64,000 bases of DNA, taken from NCBI RefSeq assembly GCF_020447265.1, contig NZ_JAJADR010000009.1:54766-118765 (forward strand), read 5' to 3'. The notes below the pieces were generated by a model. That model was not told where the DNA came from and ran no database searches. It was given only the letters and a program-made list of their open reading frames with translations. Of this stretch, positions 61,958 through 64,000 are shown one piece after another (positions within the stretch are counted from its first letter, which is position 1; every line of letters starts with the position of its first letter). The DNA comes from Hymenobacter lucidus (GTDB taxonomy: Bacteria > Bacteroidota > Bacteroidia > Cytophagales > Hymenobacteraceae). A program made the position numbers and the translations under genes.

Positions 61958-64000
61958 TTACTCAGAAATAGCATGCAGGCGGGCTTTTGCCGGCCCGAAA
62001 CCCAGCAACACTTGCTGAAGCTGCGGCAAATTGGCAGCCGACAGTGCCTGCCAGTGATTACCCGTCAGGAAACTATGCGTAATACCTCCTGCCGTATACT
62101 CGCTCCACTCCTGCATTTGGGTACGATAGGGTGTACTCTCGGCCTCGAGAGCGTATATCGGACTCTGGATCTGGCCGTACTGCTGGTATTTATGCAATAT
62201 CTGGTAGTTGTTGGCCAGAAAGCCATACAGATGTTCTTCATCCGGGCTGTGGCCCGGCAGAATAGCCTTGTACTGGTCGAGCAGCCATTGTATTTCCTGC
62301 TCTTCGGCTTCTTTATCTACCGGCTGCTGGTTCACCTTGCTGTCCACGAGCACCAGGTTTACGGAGCTGAATTTCGCCTCCAATAATTTTACCATTTCAA
62401 AGGCAATTGGGGCGCCCATGGAGTATGCAAACAGAACGAAATCGTCTTCTGGCTGGTGCTGAATGATCTGCTGGCTTAGCTCCCAGGCGGCTGCTTCTAC
62501 TGATGCGTAGAAAGGCTCTCCTTGTTCCAATCCACTGTACTGCAGGCCATAACAATTATAGTCTTCGCTTAACATGTCCGATAATTGCTTATATAAAATA
62601 GAGTTACCTAGTATAGGAGGGACGAAATATACACTTTTTGCGCCAACCGTATTTCTATTCAACCGAATAATGCGGGGGCTTTCGGCTTTCTGCCGCAGCA
62701 ATCCTTCGATAGTAGGATGATTATAGATGTCCTGAATTCTGACGCTGAAGCCCTTTTCGCTGTTAATGGCCTGCAGTAGCCGTAGTGCTTTCAGACTATG
62801 CCCTCCGAGTTCGAAGAAGTTGTCCGTTACCCCAATGTTCTGCTGGCCCAGGATGTTTTGCCAGACAGCCACCATTTTCTCTTCCGCCGCATTTCGGGCC
62901 GGTATATGAGCCTCGGTGATTGGGGTTGAATAGTCCTGAATGGCCGGTAGTTTGGCCCTGTCCACTTTCCCATTGGGCGTCAATGGCAATTCCGGCAGCT
63001 GCACAAAGTAGCTAGGCACCATGTAGGCCGGCAGCTTACTGGTTAACCAGCCCCGCAAATCAGTCATCGGAACCGGCTGCTCACTCACGATATAGGCAAT
63101 CAGGTCTTTCTCGCCGCTGGCGTTTGGTGTTACCATGGCCACACAGGACGAAATATCCGGGTAGCTGTTCAGGGCACTTTCAATTTCGCCCAGTTCGATG
63201 CGGTAGCCCCGCACTTTTACCTGGTAATCTTTTCTACCCAGGTATTCGATAGTGCCATCGGGCAGCCACCGACCCAAATCACCGGTGTGGTAGACTTTCT
63301 CTCCTTTTTTAAAGGGATTCCCAGCAAATTTTTCCGCCGTTAATTCCCCCTTGTTCAAATAGCCTTTCGCCAGACCCGCGCCACCGATGCAGATTTCGCC
63401 TATTACTCCCAATGGCACCAACTCCTGGCCACCCGACAAAATATACACCTGGGTGTTGTGAATTGGCTTGCCGATGGTAATTAGGCTGTCTTGGGAAGTT
63501 ATTCGCTTTATCAGGGAATAAACAGTGGTTTCGGTAGGGCCATACATGTTCCAGAGTTCACCACAGCGTTTCGATAACTCCGAAGCCAGTTCTTTACTCA
63601 TGGCCTCGCCTCCGCATAGCGCTTTCAGCTGCGGCCGGCCAGCCCAGCCGCTGTTAATCAGCATATTCCACAGGCTGGGAGTAGCCTGCATAATGGTGGG
63701 CGGCTGCTGGCTGATAATCTGCTGCAGATGATAGGGGTCGTGCTGCGCCTCCTGCCCTACCAGCAGCACGGCCGCACCATTTACCAACGGCAGGAAAATT
63801 TCCACCACTGCTATGTCAAACGAGATTGTCGTTATGGCCAATACGATATCATTGGCCGTAATGCCGGGCGCTACCTGCATGCTATGCAGCAAGTTGCAAA
63901 CCGAAGCATGCGTAATCATGACTCCCTTGGGGTTTCCAGTGGAGCCGGAGGTGTAGATGACATAGGCCAAGTCCGTGGCCTGATTCACCGGCACCGGGTT
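61958..64000 (-). CDS. nonribosomal peptide synthetase, terminal module A-T-TE (partial)
   Basis: About 680 residues are visible and the 5' end lies beyond the window. The adenylation domain shows core A3 LAYVIYTSGSTGNPKGV, the A5 region WNMYGPTETTVYS, A7 YHTGDLGRWLPDGTIEYLGR, A8 VKVRGYRIELGEIE and A10 TPNGKVDRAKLP. Aligning by eye to GrsA gives pocket residues D, I, V, Q, C, G, M, V, Y and the A10 Lys. The lead Asp indicates an alpha-amino acid, but the specificity is not recognised. A carrier domain follows with DNFFELGGHSLKALRLLQAI, then a C-terminal thioesterase with VLFAYSMGAPIAFEMV (Ser), LVLVDSK (Asp) and TGNHWQAL (His). The elbow is AYSMG rather than GxSxG. The product is released here by hydrolysis or cyclisation. 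Confidence 0.93.
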   Translation of the reverse strand, partial: NPVPVNQATDLAYVIYTSGSTGNPKGVMITHASVCNLLHSMQVAPGITANDIVLAITTISFDIAVVEIFLPLVNGAAVLLVGQEAQHDPYHLQQIISQQPPTIMQATPSLWNMLINSGWAGRPQLKALCGGEAMSKELASELSKRCGELWNMYGPTETTVYSLIKRITSQDSLITIGKPIHNTQVYILSGGQELVPLGVIGEICIGGAGLAKGYLNKGELTAEKFAGNPFKKGEKVYHTGDLGRWLPDGTIEYLGRKDYQVKVRGYRIELGEIESALNSYPDISSCVAMVTPNASGEKDLIAYIVSEQPVPMTDLRGWLTSKLPAYMVPSYFVQLPELPLTPNGKVDRAKLPAIQDYSTPITEAHIPARNAAEEKMVAVWQNILGQQNIGVTDNFFELGGHSLKALRLLQAINSEKGFSVRIQDIYNHPTIEGLLRQKAESPRIIRLNRNTVGAKSVYFVPPILGNSILYKQLSDMLSEDYNCYGLQYSGLEQGEPFYASVEAAAWELSQQIIQHQPEDDFVLFAYSMGAPIAFEMVKLLEAKFSSVNLVLVDSKVNQQPVDKEAEEQEIQWLLDQYKAILPGHSPDEEHLYGFLANNYQILHKYQQYGQIQSPIYALEAESTPYRTQMQEWSEYTAGGITHSFLTGNHWQALSAANLPQLQQVLLGFGPAKARLHAISE

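Overview
The window looks like chromosome of a high-GC member of the Bacteroidota, most likely Hymenobacter or a close relative in the Cytophagales. The support is a SusC/SusD pair, a type IX secretion (T9SS) sorting domain on a pectate lyase, SusC-style and outer-membrane beta-barrel TonB receptors, many glycan hydrolases and TAnnTTTG-like promoter boxes. No rRNA, tRNA, transposase, phage gene or CRISPR array was seen.

Region 1 (1-4.9 kb) is a sugar-to-lactate catabolic block: the tail of a probable sugar isomerase, an FGGY kinase, and LutA, LutB and LutC. These fit the path rhamnulose-1-phosphate to lactaldehyde to L-lactate to pyruvate. A four-helix-bundle (S23-like) gene flanked by 17-bp direct repeats sits inside the block on the other strand. 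Region 2 (5.4-7.2 kb) is a kaiC-kaiB pair without kaiA. Region 3 (7.2-22.4 kb) is a pectin/rhamnogalacturonan locus: GH28, SusC, SusD, L-rhamnose mutarotase, a frameshifted SGNH esterase, GH106, GH105, a CE12-like acetylesterase and an aldo/keto reductase. It supplies rhamnose and galacturonides to pathways such as region 1.

Region 4 (22.4-37.8 kb) is mostly housekeeping: ackA and pta, a YbaB protein, a glycosyltransferase, PspC, a TPR/OmpA-like lipoprotein, a PDH E1-beta subunit, a DinB protein, a thioesterase, a methyltransferase, and small lipoprotein and YceI genes. Several palindromic intergenic repeats lie between them. Region 5 (37.9-49.4 kb) adds GH2, GH97 and a T9SS-exported PL1 pectate lyase, then an epimerase, a DPM-like glycosyltransferase and an ArnT-like transferase for surface glycans.

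Region 6 (49.4 kb to the end) is visibly poorer in GC and is a nonribosomal peptide cluster, all on the minus strand and cut by the window edge. From promoter-distal to proximal it holds an Sfp-type PPTase, a CmlA-like diiron beta-hydroxylase, a small membrane protein, a penicillin-acylase-family Ntn hydrolase, a type II thioesterase, a PvdE/SyrD-type ABC exporter, an FAD-linked hydroxyacid oxidase, an outer-membrane receptor and an NRPS terminal module (A-T-TE). Exporter, extracytoplasmic acylase, TEII and receptor together resemble the layout of pyoverdine periplasmic maturation. This suggests an N-acylated peptide precursor that is exported and then deacylated. It is the most novel system in the window.
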